In this document: one piece after another, positions 8,084 through 15,254 of the stretch
How positions within the stretch are numbered: the stretch's first letter is position 1
Layout of the letters: each line of letters starts with the position of its first letter
Source: Vicinamibacterales bacterium
Lineage (GTDB): Bacteria; Acidobacteriota; Vicinamibacteria; Vicinamibacterales; UBA2999
Direction: 5' to 3'
DNA length: 64,000 bases
Assembly: GCA_041394705.1 (NCBI GenBank)
Contig: JAWKHS010000007.1
Coordinates: 62,001 to 126,000, forward strand
Made by a program: the position numbers and the translations under genes
The notes under the pieces: generated by a model
Seen by the model: only the letters and a program-made list of their open reading frames with translations
Told to the model about the DNA's origin: nothing
The model's database searches: none

Positions 8084-8822
8084 GACGCGGACCGGAGGAG
8101 CGCCGAAGGCGCTGGTGCTCGTGCCCACCTACAACGAGCGCGAGAACCTGCCCGTCCTGACGGAGCGCCTCCTCGCCTTTCCGAACGTGCACGTGCTCGT
8201 CATCGACGACGGATCGCCCGACGGCACCGGCGCGCTGGCCGACGAGCTCGCCGCCGCGAGCCAGGGCCGGCTGACGGTGCTGCACCGCACCGGCAAGCGC
8301 GGGCTGGGGCGCTCCTACGTCGACGGCATGCGCGCGGCGCTCGCGACCGACGCGGACCTCGTCCTCCAGATGGACGCCGACCTCTCGCACGACCCGAAGT
8401 ACGTCCCGGATCTGCTGCACGCGGCAGCCGGCGCCGATCTGGTCATCGGATCCCGGTACCTCCAGGGCGTCAGCGTGGTGAACTGGCCGCTGCGCCGGCT
8501 GATACTCAGCACCTTCGCCAACTGGTACGTCCGGACGGTCACGGGCATGGACGTGCGCGACTGCACCGCCGGATTCCGTTGCTGGCGCCGCGAGACCGTG
8601 GCCCGACTGCCGCTGGATCGCATCACGTCGGACGGGTATTCCTTCCAGGTCGAGACATTGTTCCTGGCCGCCGAGGCGGGCTGCCGGGTCACCGAGGTGC
8701 CGATCATCTTCGTGGAGCGTCGCGAGGGCGCCTCGAAGATCTCGGGCGGCGTCATCAGGGAGTCGATCGTCACGCCGTGGCGACTGGTCCTGCGGCGCTG
8801 GCTGGGTCCGCGCAAGCGCTGA
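8076..8822 (+). CDS. Polyprenol-phosphate mannosyl/glycosyl transferase, DPM1-like GT2
   Basis: A 248-residue family 2 glycosyltransferase. PTYNERENLPVL and VIDDGSPDGT form the nucleotide-binding part, QMDADLSHDP near residues 97-106 holds the DxD metal site, and the GSRYLQG and TAGFRCWRRE motifs are typical of dolichol-phosphate mannose synthase relatives. It has no C-terminal membrane helices, so it resembles the soluble DPM1 form. The likely role is making a lipid-linked monosaccharide donor, possibly for the GT39-type enzyme encoded at 52091-50157. That functional link is inference. Confidence 0.85.
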   Translation: MAETRTGGAPKALVLVPTYNERENLPVLTERLLAFPNVHVLVIDDGSPDGTGALADELAAASQGRLTVLHRTGKRGLGRSYVDGMRAALATDADLVLQMDADLSHDPKYVPDLLHAAAGADLVIGSRYLQGVSVVNWPLRRLILSTFANWYVRTVTGMDVRDCTAGFRCWRRETVARLPLDRITSDGYSFQVETLFLAAEAGCRVTEVPIIFVERREGASKISGGVIRESIVTPWRLVLRRWLGPRKR

Positions 8823-8835
8823 GCGGCGGACTACA

Positions 8836-9630
8836 ATGCCCGCGCGCCCGACCATGGCCCCAGTCTCGACCCCCAGCCTGACGATCTTCTTCCCCGCGTA
8901 CAACGACGCCGGCACCATTGCCAGCCTCGTGATTCGAGCGGTCCAGGCCGCCTCGGAGCTGACGCCGGACTACGAGGTCGTCGTCGTCAACGACGGGAGC
9001 CGCGACGCGACGCCCCGGATCCTGGACGAACTCGCCCGGCTGTACCCGGCGCACGTCCGGATCGTCCACCACGTGGTGAACCGGGGCTACGGCGGCGCGC
9101 TCCGGAGCGGCTTCGCCGCGGCCACCAAGGACCTCGTGTTCTACACCGACGGCGACGCCCAGTACGATCCCTCTGAGGTCGCGCTGCTGTGGGGGGCGAT
9201 GCGCGACGACGTGGACTGGGTGAACGGCTGGAAGATCAGCCGCTCCGACCCGCTGCACCGTATCGTCATCGGCAAGCTCTACCACCACACCGTCAAGACG
9301 CTGTTCGGGCTCACCGTCCGCGACGTGGACTGCGACTTCCGGCTGATGCGGCGCCGGATGTTCGACACGGTCCATCTCGAGAAGAACAGCGGCGTCATCT
9401 GCCTGGAGATGATGAAGAAGTTCAAGGACGCGGGATTCCGCGTCGCCGAGGTGCCCGTGCACCACTACCACCGGGCCCACGGGAAGTCGCAGTTCTTCAA
9501 CCTGCCGCGAATCGCGAAGACGGGCGTGGACGTCCTCAAGCTGTGGTGGACGCTGGTCGTCCGGCGGGAACACCTGCGCGCCGCCGATGGCGCCGCCGAC
9601 ACGCCGCGGGAGGCCAGGGGGTCCCGGTGA
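8836..9630 (+). CDS. Glycosyltransferase, GT2 family
   Basis: A 264-residue family 2 glycosyltransferase. FFPAYNDAGTIASL, VVVNDGSRDAT, and the metal-binding YTDGDAQYDP near residues 103-112 are visible, followed by DCDFRLMRRRMFD. No membrane segment is seen. Two starts are possible: ATG 8836, preceded by a GGCGGA ribosome-binding sequence, and ATG 8854. A TACAAT hexamer at 8832-8837 overlaps the first ATG and could act as an internal promoter, which would favour 8854. It overlaps the next gene by 4 nt (GTGA). Confidence 0.85.
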   Translation: MPARPTMAPVSTPSLTIFFPAYNDAGTIASLVIRAVQAASELTPDYEVVVVNDGSRDATPRILDELARLYPAHVRIVHHVVNRGYGGALRSGFAAATKDLVFYTDGDAQYDPSEVALLWGAMRDDVDWVNGWKISRSDPLHRIVIGKLYHHTVKTLFGLTVRDVDCDFRLMRRRMFDTVHLEKNSGVICLEMMKKFKDAGFRVAEVPVHHYHRAHGKSQFFNLPRIAKTGVDVLKLWWTLVVRREHLRAADGAADTPREARGSR

Positions 9631-10640
9631 TCGACCTCGGCGCCAGCTACGCGGGCCGCCGCGTGATGATCACCGGGGGCCTCGGATTCATCGGGAGCAA
9701 CCTGGCGATCAGGCTGGCCGGACTCGGCGCCGACGTCCTGATCATCGACTCGCTCATCCCGGACGCGGGCGCGAACTTCTTCAACATCGAGCCGGTGAAG
9801 GATCGGGTGCGCGTCAACATCGCGGACATCCGGCAGCCGGGGACCATGAACTACCTGGTGCGCGGCCGCGACGTGATCTTCAACCTCGCGGGCCAGGTCA
9901 GCCACATCGACAGCATGCGCGACCCGCACACGGATCTCGCCGTGAACTGCCAGGCGCAGCTCACGCTGCTCGAGGCGTGCCGGCACCACAATCCCGGGGC
10001 GAAGGTGGTCTACGCCGGCACGCGGCAGGTCTACGGCCGTCCGGACACGCTGCCGGTGACCGAGGACCACCTCGTCAGGCCGACCGACGTGAACGGCATC
10101 AACAAGGTGGCCGGCGAGTACTACCACCTCGTCTACAACAACGTCTTCGGCGTGCGCGCCTGCTCGCTGCGGCTGACCAACGTGTACGGGCCGCGGCAGC
10201 TGATCCGCCACAACCGGCAGGGCTTCATCGGCTGGTTCGTCCGGCTCGCGCTGGACGACGCCGAGATCCACGTGTTCGGGGACGGCTCCCAGATCCGGGA
10301 TTTCGTCTACGTGGACGATGCGGTGGACGCGTTCCTCCGCGCCGGCGCCACCGACGTCGTCAACGGCCAGGCCCTCAACGTCGGCGGCGACGAGCCCACG
10401 CGGCACGCGGACCTCGTCGCGCTGCTGGTGTCGATCGCGGGCGGCGGCCGATGCCGGTTCGTTGAGTGGCCGCCCGAGAAGAAGGCCATAGACATCGGCA
10501 GCTTCTACGCCGACTCCGCGCGGTTCCGCGGCCTCACCGGCTGGACGCCGGCGGTCGGCCTCCGCGACGGCCTCACCGCCACGCTCGCGTACTACCGCGC
10601 GCACTACGACGCCTACGTGGACGGAGCGCCTGCCGCGTGA
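9627..10640 (+). CDS. Extended SDR sugar-nucleotide epimerase/dehydratase with Asn in place of the catalytic Tyr
   Basis: A 337-residue extended short-chain dehydrogenase. The Rossmann motif GGLGFIG lies near residues 17-23, YAGTRQVYG supplies the usual Thr/Ser region, and RLTNVYGPRQ and GDGSQIRDFVYVDD are typical of the family. At the YxxxK position the sequence reads NGINK (Asn156, Lys160), so the usual proton-donor Tyr is missing. The start is GTG 9627, which overlaps the previous stop (GTGA). The reaction is unknown; epimerase, dehydratase or decarboxylase chemistry are all possible. Confidence 0.82.
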   Translation: MIDLGASYAGRRVMITGGLGFIGSNLAIRLAGLGADVLIIDSLIPDAGANFFNIEPVKDRVRVNIADIRQPGTMNYLVRGRDVIFNLAGQVSHIDSMRDPHTDLAVNCQAQLTLLEACRHHNPGAKVVYAGTRQVYGRPDTLPVTEDHLVRPTDVNGINKVAGEYYHLVYNNVFGVRACSLRLTNVYGPRQLIRHNRQGFIGWFVRLALDDAEIHVFGDGSQIRDFVYVDDAVDAFLRAGATDVVNGQALNVGGDEPTRHADLVALLVSIAGGGRCRFVEWPPEKKAIDIGSFYADSARFRGLTGWTPAVGLRDGLTATLAYYRAHYDAYVDGAPAA

Positions 10641-11737
10641 GCCCCCCGCCGATCCGGGTGCCGTTCAACGTCCTCACGCCGGACGGCGACCGCGCGGCCG
10701 TCGAGGCGGCCATCGCGCGCGTGGTGGCCTCGGGGTGGTACATCCTCGGCCCGGAAGTGGAGGCCTTCGAGACCGAGTTCGCGGACGCGTGCGGCGCGGC
10801 CCGCGCGGTCGGCGTGAACACGGGCACCGACGCCCTCGCGCTGGCCCTCCGCGCCGCCGGCATCGGCCCGGGCGATGAGGTGATCACGTCTCCGCTGTCG
10901 GCGGCCTACAGCGCCCTCGCCATCGACATGGCCGGCGCGCGGCCCGTGTTCGCGGACATCGATCCGGAGCGGCTCACGCTGGATCCGGCGGCGGCGGCCG
11001 CGGCGGTCACGGCGCGCACCCGCGCCCTCATGCCGGTCCATCTGTACGGCCAGCCCGCGGACATGGCCGGCCTCCACGCGGTGGCCGCCCGTCACGGCCT
11101 GGCCGTGATCGAGGACGCCTGCCAGGCGCACCTCGCCACCTGCGGCGGTGTGCCGGTGGGCCGAGGGTCGGCGGCGGCCGCGTTCAGCTTCTATCCCACC
11201 AAGAACCTCGGGGCGCTCGGCGACGGCGGCGCGATCGCGACCGACGATCCGGCGATCGCGGACCGCGTCCGGCGGCTGCGCAACGGTGGCCAGGTGAGCC
11301 GCTATCACCATCACGAGCGCGGGGTGAACAGCCGCCTCGACGAGATGCAGGCGGCGATCCTGCGAGCGCGGCTGCCCGGCCTGGCGGCGGCGACGGCGAG
11401 GCGCCGGGCAATCGCTGCAGAGTACCGCGCTGGCCTGCACACAACCGCGGTACACGTTCCCCGTGAATTCGATCGAGGGCACGTGTACCATCTATTTCCA
11501 GTGCTCGTGTCCGATCGCGATCGCTTCCAGGACCACATGCGCGCGTCGGGCATCGAGACGCTGATCCACTACCCCGTGCCCATTCCGAGGCAACCCGCGG
11601 CGGCCGCGTGGACACCGGCCGACTGCCCGATCGCCGATCGCGTGACGGCCACCGTCGTGTCGCTGCCGATGTACCCGGCGCTGCCGCCAGCCGCGGCCGC
11701 TGGTGTCGTCGCCGCCGCGGCGGCGTATTCGAGGTGA
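10637..11737 (+). CDS. DegT/DnrJ/EryC1/StrS-family PLP aminotransferase
   Basis: A 366-residue sugar aminotransferase. VNTGTDALALALRAAG and DEVITSPLSAAYSALA form the cofactor-binding region. EDACQAHLA and SFYPTKNLGALGDGG follow, with Lys189 as the likely Schiff-base lysine. Such enzymes transaminate keto-sugar nucleotides to amino sugars, so this one probably acts with the flanking SDR enzymes. The start is GTG 10637, overlapping the previous stop by 4 nt. The operon is therefore predicted to add an amino sugar to a surface glycan. Confidence 0.88.
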   Translation: MSPPPIRVPFNVLTPDGDRAAVEAAIARVVASGWYILGPEVEAFETEFADACGAARAVGVNTGTDALALALRAAGIGPGDEVITSPLSAAYSALAIDMAGARPVFADIDPERLTLDPAAAAAAVTARTRALMPVHLYGQPADMAGLHAVAARHGLAVIEDACQAHLATCGGVPVGRGSAAAAFSFYPTKNLGALGDGGAIATDDPAIADRVRRLRNGGQVSRYHHHERGVNSRLDEMQAAILRARLPGLAAATARRRAIAAEYRAGLHTTAVHVPREFDRGHVYHLFPVLVSDRDRFQDHMRASGIETLIHYPVPIPRQPAAAAWTPADCPIADRVTATVVSLPMYPALPPAAAAGVVAAAAAYSR

Positions 11738-11741
11738 CCCG

Positions 11742-12704
11742 ATGCGAGTGTTGATCACCGGTGGGGCCGGCTTCGTCGGCTCCCACCTGGCCGAGGCGCT
11801 GCTGTCGGCCGGCCATCACGTGCACGTGGTGGACGACCTCTCGACGGGGTCGATCGAGAACATCACCCACCTGAAGCCGCAGCGCAACTTCGGCTACACG
11901 ATCGACACGGTCTTCAACGAGTCCCTGACGGCGGAGCTCGTGGACGCCGCCGACGTCGTCTTCCACCTGGCGGCGGCCGTCGGCGTGAAGCTGATCGTCG
12001 AGCGGCCCGTCCACACGATCGAGTGCAACGTCCACGGGACCGAGGTGGTCCTGCGGCACGCCAGCAAGAAGAAGAAGCTCGTGCTCGTCGCCTCGACGTC
12101 GGAGGTCTACGGTAAGAGCGCGGACGTGCCCTTCCGCGAGGACGCCGACCTCGTGCTCGGCGCCACGACGCGCCACCGGTGGGCCTACGCGTGCAGCAAG
12201 ATGCTGGACGAGTTCCACGCCCTCGCCTACTGGAAGGAGAAGCGGCTGCCGGTGGTGATCTTCCGGCTGTTCAACACCGTCGGGCCGCGGCAGACCGGCC
12301 AGTACGGCATGGTGCTGCCGAACTTCGTCAGGCAGGCGCTCTCGGGCCAGCCCATCACGGTGTTCGGCGACGGGACGCAGAGCCGCAGCTTCAGTTACGT
12401 CGGCGACGTCGTCCGGGCGCTGCTCGCGCTCATGACCGAGCCCAGGGCCATCGGCCAGGTGTTCAACATCGGGAACGTCGAGGAAGTGACCATCCGGGAC
12501 CTCGCCGAACGGGTGAAGGCCGCCGCGGGGTCCGCCTCCGAGATCGTGACCATTCCCTACGATCAGGCCTACGACTCGGGGTTCGAGGACATGCCGCGCC
12601 GGGTGCCCGATTTGACCCGGATCCGTCAGCTCGTCGGGTACGAGCCCAAGGTCGGGCTGGACGAGATCATCCGGCGCGTGATCGCGGACGTCCGGGCGCG
12701 TTGA
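11742..12704 (+). CDS. NAD-dependent epimerase/dehydratase (extended SDR, UDP-sugar type)
   Basis: A 320-residue extended SDR. GGAGFVGSHLAEAL at the N-terminus binds NAD, VASTSEVYGKS holds the Ser/Thr, and Tyr149-x3-Lys153 (YACSK) completes the catalytic set. RLFNTVGPRQTGQYGMV resembles UDP-glucuronate decarboxylases and UDP-glucose 4-epimerases. Unlike the other SDR in this operon, its catalytic Tyr is intact. A GAGGTGA ribosome-binding sequence lies 5 nt before ATG 11742, only 4 nt after the aminotransferase stop. Confidence 0.87.
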   Translation: MRVLITGGAGFVGSHLAEALLSAGHHVHVVDDLSTGSIENITHLKPQRNFGYTIDTVFNESLTAELVDAADVVFHLAAAVGVKLIVERPVHTIECNVHGTEVVLRHASKKKKLVLVASTSEVYGKSADVPFREDADLVLGATTRHRWAYACSKMLDEFHALAYWKEKRLPVVIFRLFNTVGPRQTGQYGMVLPNFVRQALSGQPITVFGDGTQSRSFSYVGDVVRALLALMTEPRAIGQVFNIGNVEEVTIRDLAERVKAAAGSASEIVTIPYDQAYDSGFEDMPRRVPDLTRIRQLVGYEPKVGLDEIIRRVIADVRAR

Positions 12705-12728
12705 CCCGTCGCGCGGCGGGCGTATACT
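12701..12728 (+). promoter_or_regulatory. Promoter of the STN-domain gene, predicted leaderless start
   Basis: TTGACC (12701-12706), a 16-nt spacer and TATACT (12723-12728). The predicted transcription start is near 12735, leaving at most 3 nt before ATG 12738. No Shine-Dalgarno sequence is present. The -35 overlaps the stop codon of the upstream SDR gene. Confidence 0.7.
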
Positions 12729-12737
12729 GACTTCATC

Positions 12738-13532
12738 ATGGTTCGCGCGTGGCTGGCGGCGCTCGCGGTGCTCGTCGCGCTTCCCGCGTCCGCCCAGCAG
12801 CTGGTCCTGGACATCAAGGACGGCCTCGTCACCATGCAGGCCACCAATGTCCCCGTGCGTCAGGTACTGGCCGAGTGGGGGCGGGTCGGGGGCACGCGCA
12901 TCGTGGGGGCCGAACGGCTCACGGGCCCCGCGCTCACCCTCCAGTTCGAAGGCGTTCCGGAAGCCAAGGCCCTCGATATCGTGCTGCGAAGCGCTGCCGG
13001 TTATGTCGCGGCGCCGCGGTCGGCTTCCAGCACCGGACGATCCGCCTACGACCGCATCCTCGTCCTGGCGTCCAGCACGCCGCCGGCCGGGGGCGCCACG
13101 CCGGTACCCGCCGCGGCTGGCCGCGGGCCGAACCGCTTCCCCGCGCCGCCCACGTTCGATACGGCCGATAACGACACGGTCGCGGTCGACGAGCCGGCGC
13201 CCGAGCAGCCCCAGGTGAACCCGTTCGCCAACGCCTTCGGGCAGGCCGGGGCGCAGCCGTTCGCGCAGCCGGCAGGACCGAACCCGTTCGCGCAGCCGAA
13301 TCCATTCCAACCGGCCGGCGCCGCGCCCTTCGGCGCGCCGCCGAACCCGTTCGGACAGGTGTTCCCGACCGCGCCCGCCGGCCCTACCGCCGTGCCGTCG
13401 CTCTTCGGGCCCGCCACGACCGTCCCCGGAGCCCAGGCACCGGCGCCGTTCGGCGCCGCCATGCCTGGCGTGGTGCAGCAGCCGCAGGTCGATGCGCAGG
13501 GGCGTCCCCGACCGCCCGGCCCCGGCCAGTAG
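12738..13532 (+). CDS. Secreted STN-domain protein with Pro/Asn/Phe-rich tail
   Basis: A 264-residue protein with a clear signal peptide (cleavage after ALPASAQ). Residues about 20-90 resemble the short secretin and TonB N-terminal (STN) domain: TNVPVRQVLAEWGRVGG, then LQFEGVPEAKALDIVLR. The rest is low-complexity, built from variants of NPFAQP, NPFANAFGQ and NPFGQVF and ending in PRPPGPGQ. Secretin STN domains normally precede an outer-membrane pore, which is absent here. The function is unknown; it may be a periplasmic scaffold or adaptor. Confidence 0.7.
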   Translation: MVRAWLAALAVLVALPASAQQLVLDIKDGLVTMQATNVPVRQVLAEWGRVGGTRIVGAERLTGPALTLQFEGVPEAKALDIVLRSAAGYVAAPRSASSTGRSAYDRILVLASSTPPAGGATPVPAAAGRGPNRFPAPPTFDTADNDTVAVDEPAPEQPQVNPFANAFGQAGAQPFAQPAGPNPFAQPNPFQPAGAAPFGAPPNPFGQVFPTAPAGPTAVPSLFGPATTVPGAQAPAPFGAAMPGVVQQPQVDAQGRPRPPGPGQ

Positions 13533-13550
13533 CCGCTCCCGCTCCCCGTC

Positions 13551-14591
13551 ATGGCCGGCCTGGATCGGTACCGCGCGGACGACCGCCGGGCGCTGGAGGC
13601 CCTCTACCGCCGCACCGGCGGCGCCGAGGCCGCCACGCGTCTCAGCCTGACCTGGCAGTGGGAACGCCGGCAGAACCCCGCGGCGCGTCACGCGCCGCCG
13701 CCGTTGCTCATCAGGGAGGGGACAGCCGTCGTCGGGTCGCTCCTGACGCGGCCCGTCAGGGTCTCGCTGGCCGGCGCCGACATGCGGGGCGCCTGGGTGA
13801 TGGACCCCGTGGTAGCCGCCGAGCGCGACCGCCAGGGCCTGCACGGCCAGCTCCTGCGCGCGTCGTGCCGCGAACACGACATCGTGCTCGCCTCCGGATT
13901 GGCCGACGCCACCCACGAACTCATCGAGCTGCTGCGGCTCGGCACCACGGTCGCGCTCCCGCGCCTGGTCAAGCCGCTCAGCCGGCGGGCGCTGCGGCGC
14001 CCGGACTGGCCACAGCCCGTCAACCGCCTGGTGTCGGCCGTCACGCTGCCCATCGTGCGTGTGGTGGCCAGGCAGCGGCCGCTGCGGGAGACGGTCGAAG
14101 TCGTGCCGCGCCTGGACCGGGGTATCGACGCGCTCTGGACCCGGGTCGCATCCCGCTTCACGCTGGCTGTCCGGCGCGACGCCGCGTACGTGAACTGGCG
14201 GTACGCGCAGGCGCCGCACGCCCGCTACTCGATCGCCGCGCTTCGCCGCCCCGACGGCACGGCCGGGTACGTCGTCTACCGGCACCTGCACGAGCCGCGG
14301 GGACGCGTGACCGAGGTCGTGGACTTCCTCGTCGAGCCGGGCGACGATCGGGCGCTGAAGACGCTGCTCAGGTGGGTGGACCGGGAGGCGCGTGTCGCGG
14401 ATTCCGACAAGATTCGGTGCCACGCGATCCACGCCGGCTTCCGCCGCGTGCTTCGACGCTCCGGCTACTTCGGTGTCCGTTCGGGCCGAATCCTCGCGGT
14501 GCGCCTCGGCGACGTCCCGGGCGGCCGCGCCGTCCTGGAGCGCACGGACGACTGGCACTTCACCCTGGGCGACGGCGCCAGCGACCGCTGA
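13551..14591 (+). CDS. GNAT-like acyltransferase of unknown substrate
   Basis: A 346-residue soluble protein. The N-terminal half contains a GNAT-like segment (VAAERDRQGLHGQLLRA), the part that would bind acyl-CoA pyrophosphate. The C-terminal half has RRDAAYVNWRYAQAPHARY and a second GNAT-like stretch (GYVVYRHLHEPRGRVTEVVDF), a pattern common in proteins next to polysaccharide clusters. It follows the STN gene by 18 nt and precedes the YqeY gene by 28 nt. A link to decorating the glycan made by the upstream operon is inference. Confidence 0.6.
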   Translation: MAGLDRYRADDRRALEALYRRTGGAEAATRLSLTWQWERRQNPAARHAPPPLLIREGTAVVGSLLTRPVRVSLAGADMRGAWVMDPVVAAERDRQGLHGQLLRASCREHDIVLASGLADATHELIELLRLGTTVALPRLVKPLSRRALRRPDWPQPVNRLVSAVTLPIVRVVARQRPLRETVEVVPRLDRGIDALWTRVASRFTLAVRRDAAYVNWRYAQAPHARYSIAALRRPDGTAGYVVYRHLHEPRGRVTEVVDFLVEPGDDRALKTLLRWVDREARVADSDKIRCHAIHAGFRRVLRRSGYFGVRSGRILAVRLGDVPGGRAVLERTDDWHFTLGDGASDR

Positions 14592-14619
14592 CGCCGCTGC
14601 CAGCCCCATCGGAGGACTC

Positions 14620-15063
14620 ATGCTCACCGACACGATCAGCGCGGACATCGCCCGCGCGATGAAGGCCCGGGAAACGACCACCCTGGCCGCGCTTCGCATG
14701 CTGAAGACCGCGCTGACCAACAAGAGCATCGAGCGCGGCCGAGCGCTCGACGCCGCGGAGGAGCTGCAGGTCGTGAGCGCGCTCGTCAAACAGCGGAAGG
14801 ACTCGATCGAGCAGTTCGACGCGGCCGGCCGTCACGATCTCTCCGCGAAGGAGCGCGCCGAGATCGAAGTCCTCGACACCTACCTGCCGCCGGCGGTGAG
14901 CGACGAGGACCTCGCCGCGGCCATCGATGCCGCCGTCGCGTCCACGGGCGCCGCCGGCCCGAAGGACATGGGCCGGGTGATGAAAGCCGTGATGAGCGCG
15001 CTGTCCGGGCGGACGGTGGACGGCAAGCGCGTCAACGAGCTCGTGCGCGCGCGTCTGGCCTGA
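14620..15063 (+). CDS. GatB/YqeY domain protein
   Basis: A 147-residue protein of the YqeY family. LRMLKTALTNKSIERGR, VVSALVKQRKDSIEQFDAAGR and LDTYLPPAVSDEDL are characteristic, as is the C-terminal GRTVDGKRVNELVRARL. YqeY resembles the tail domain of the tRNA amidotransferase subunit GatB, but its free-standing role is not firmly known. The start ATG 14620 has a strong GGAGG ribosome-binding site 4 nt upstream. An intrinsic terminator follows about 80 nt after the stop. Confidence 0.9.
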   Translation: MLTDTISADIARAMKARETTTLAALRMLKTALTNKSIERGRALDAAEELQVVSALVKQRKDSIEQFDAAGRHDLSAKERAEIEVLDTYLPPAVSDEDLAAAIDAAVASTGAAGPKDMGRVMKAVMSALSGRTVDGKRVNELVRARLA

Positions 15064-15142
15064 GCGTCGCCGAGCAAACTATTTCGCCGCGAACGTCGTC
15101 TATCGCTTTGAAAGGCCTAGTCAGCCTCTCACCATCCTCCTA

Positions 15143-15176
15143 GGGCTCCCGCCACCCGGCCGGAGCCCTTTTTTTT
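15143..15176 (+). terminator. Intrinsic terminator after yqeY
   Basis: GGGCTCC (15143-15149) pairs with GGAGCCC (15162-15168) around a 12-nt loop and is followed directly by eight T residues. This is the only classical stem plus U-tract terminator I found in the window. Confidence 0.92.
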
Positions 15177-15232
15177 CGGGGTATTCAGGCGTTCGGCAGC
15201 GGACACCGTTCGCGTGCGACCGCCTCCCTGCG

Positions 15233-15241
15233 TGTTACGCT
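15233..15241 (+). promoter_or_regulatory. Candidate extended -10 element for murJ
   Basis: TGTTACGCT fits TGnTAnnnT and ends 14 nt before ATG 15255, which would give a leader of about 7 nt. No -35 is apparent. Confidence 0.4.
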
Positions 15242-15254
15242 TCGGACGGTCCTG

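Larger units (their letters stand above)
15064..15254 (+). other. 191-nt intergenic stretch with terminator and possible small transcript
   Basis: No protein gene is supported here. Bases 15064-15142 are unusually A/T-rich for this genome (caaactatttcg, tatcgctttgaaagg) and contain ccatcctcct, complementary to a Shine-Dalgarno core. They run straight into the terminator at 15143-15176. The stretch may simply be the yqeY 3' untranslated region, or a small RNA ending at that terminator. After the terminator comes the murJ promoter region. Confidence 0.3.

Noticed and set aside
11184..14789. Very long open frames on the strand opposite the polysaccharide genes, the STN gene and yqeY, up to about 1200 codons
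   Set aside because: They are antisense shadows of genes with strong family motifs. Their products are low-complexity, rich in Arg, Ala and Gly, and match no family. At 70% GC stop codons are rare in such frames.
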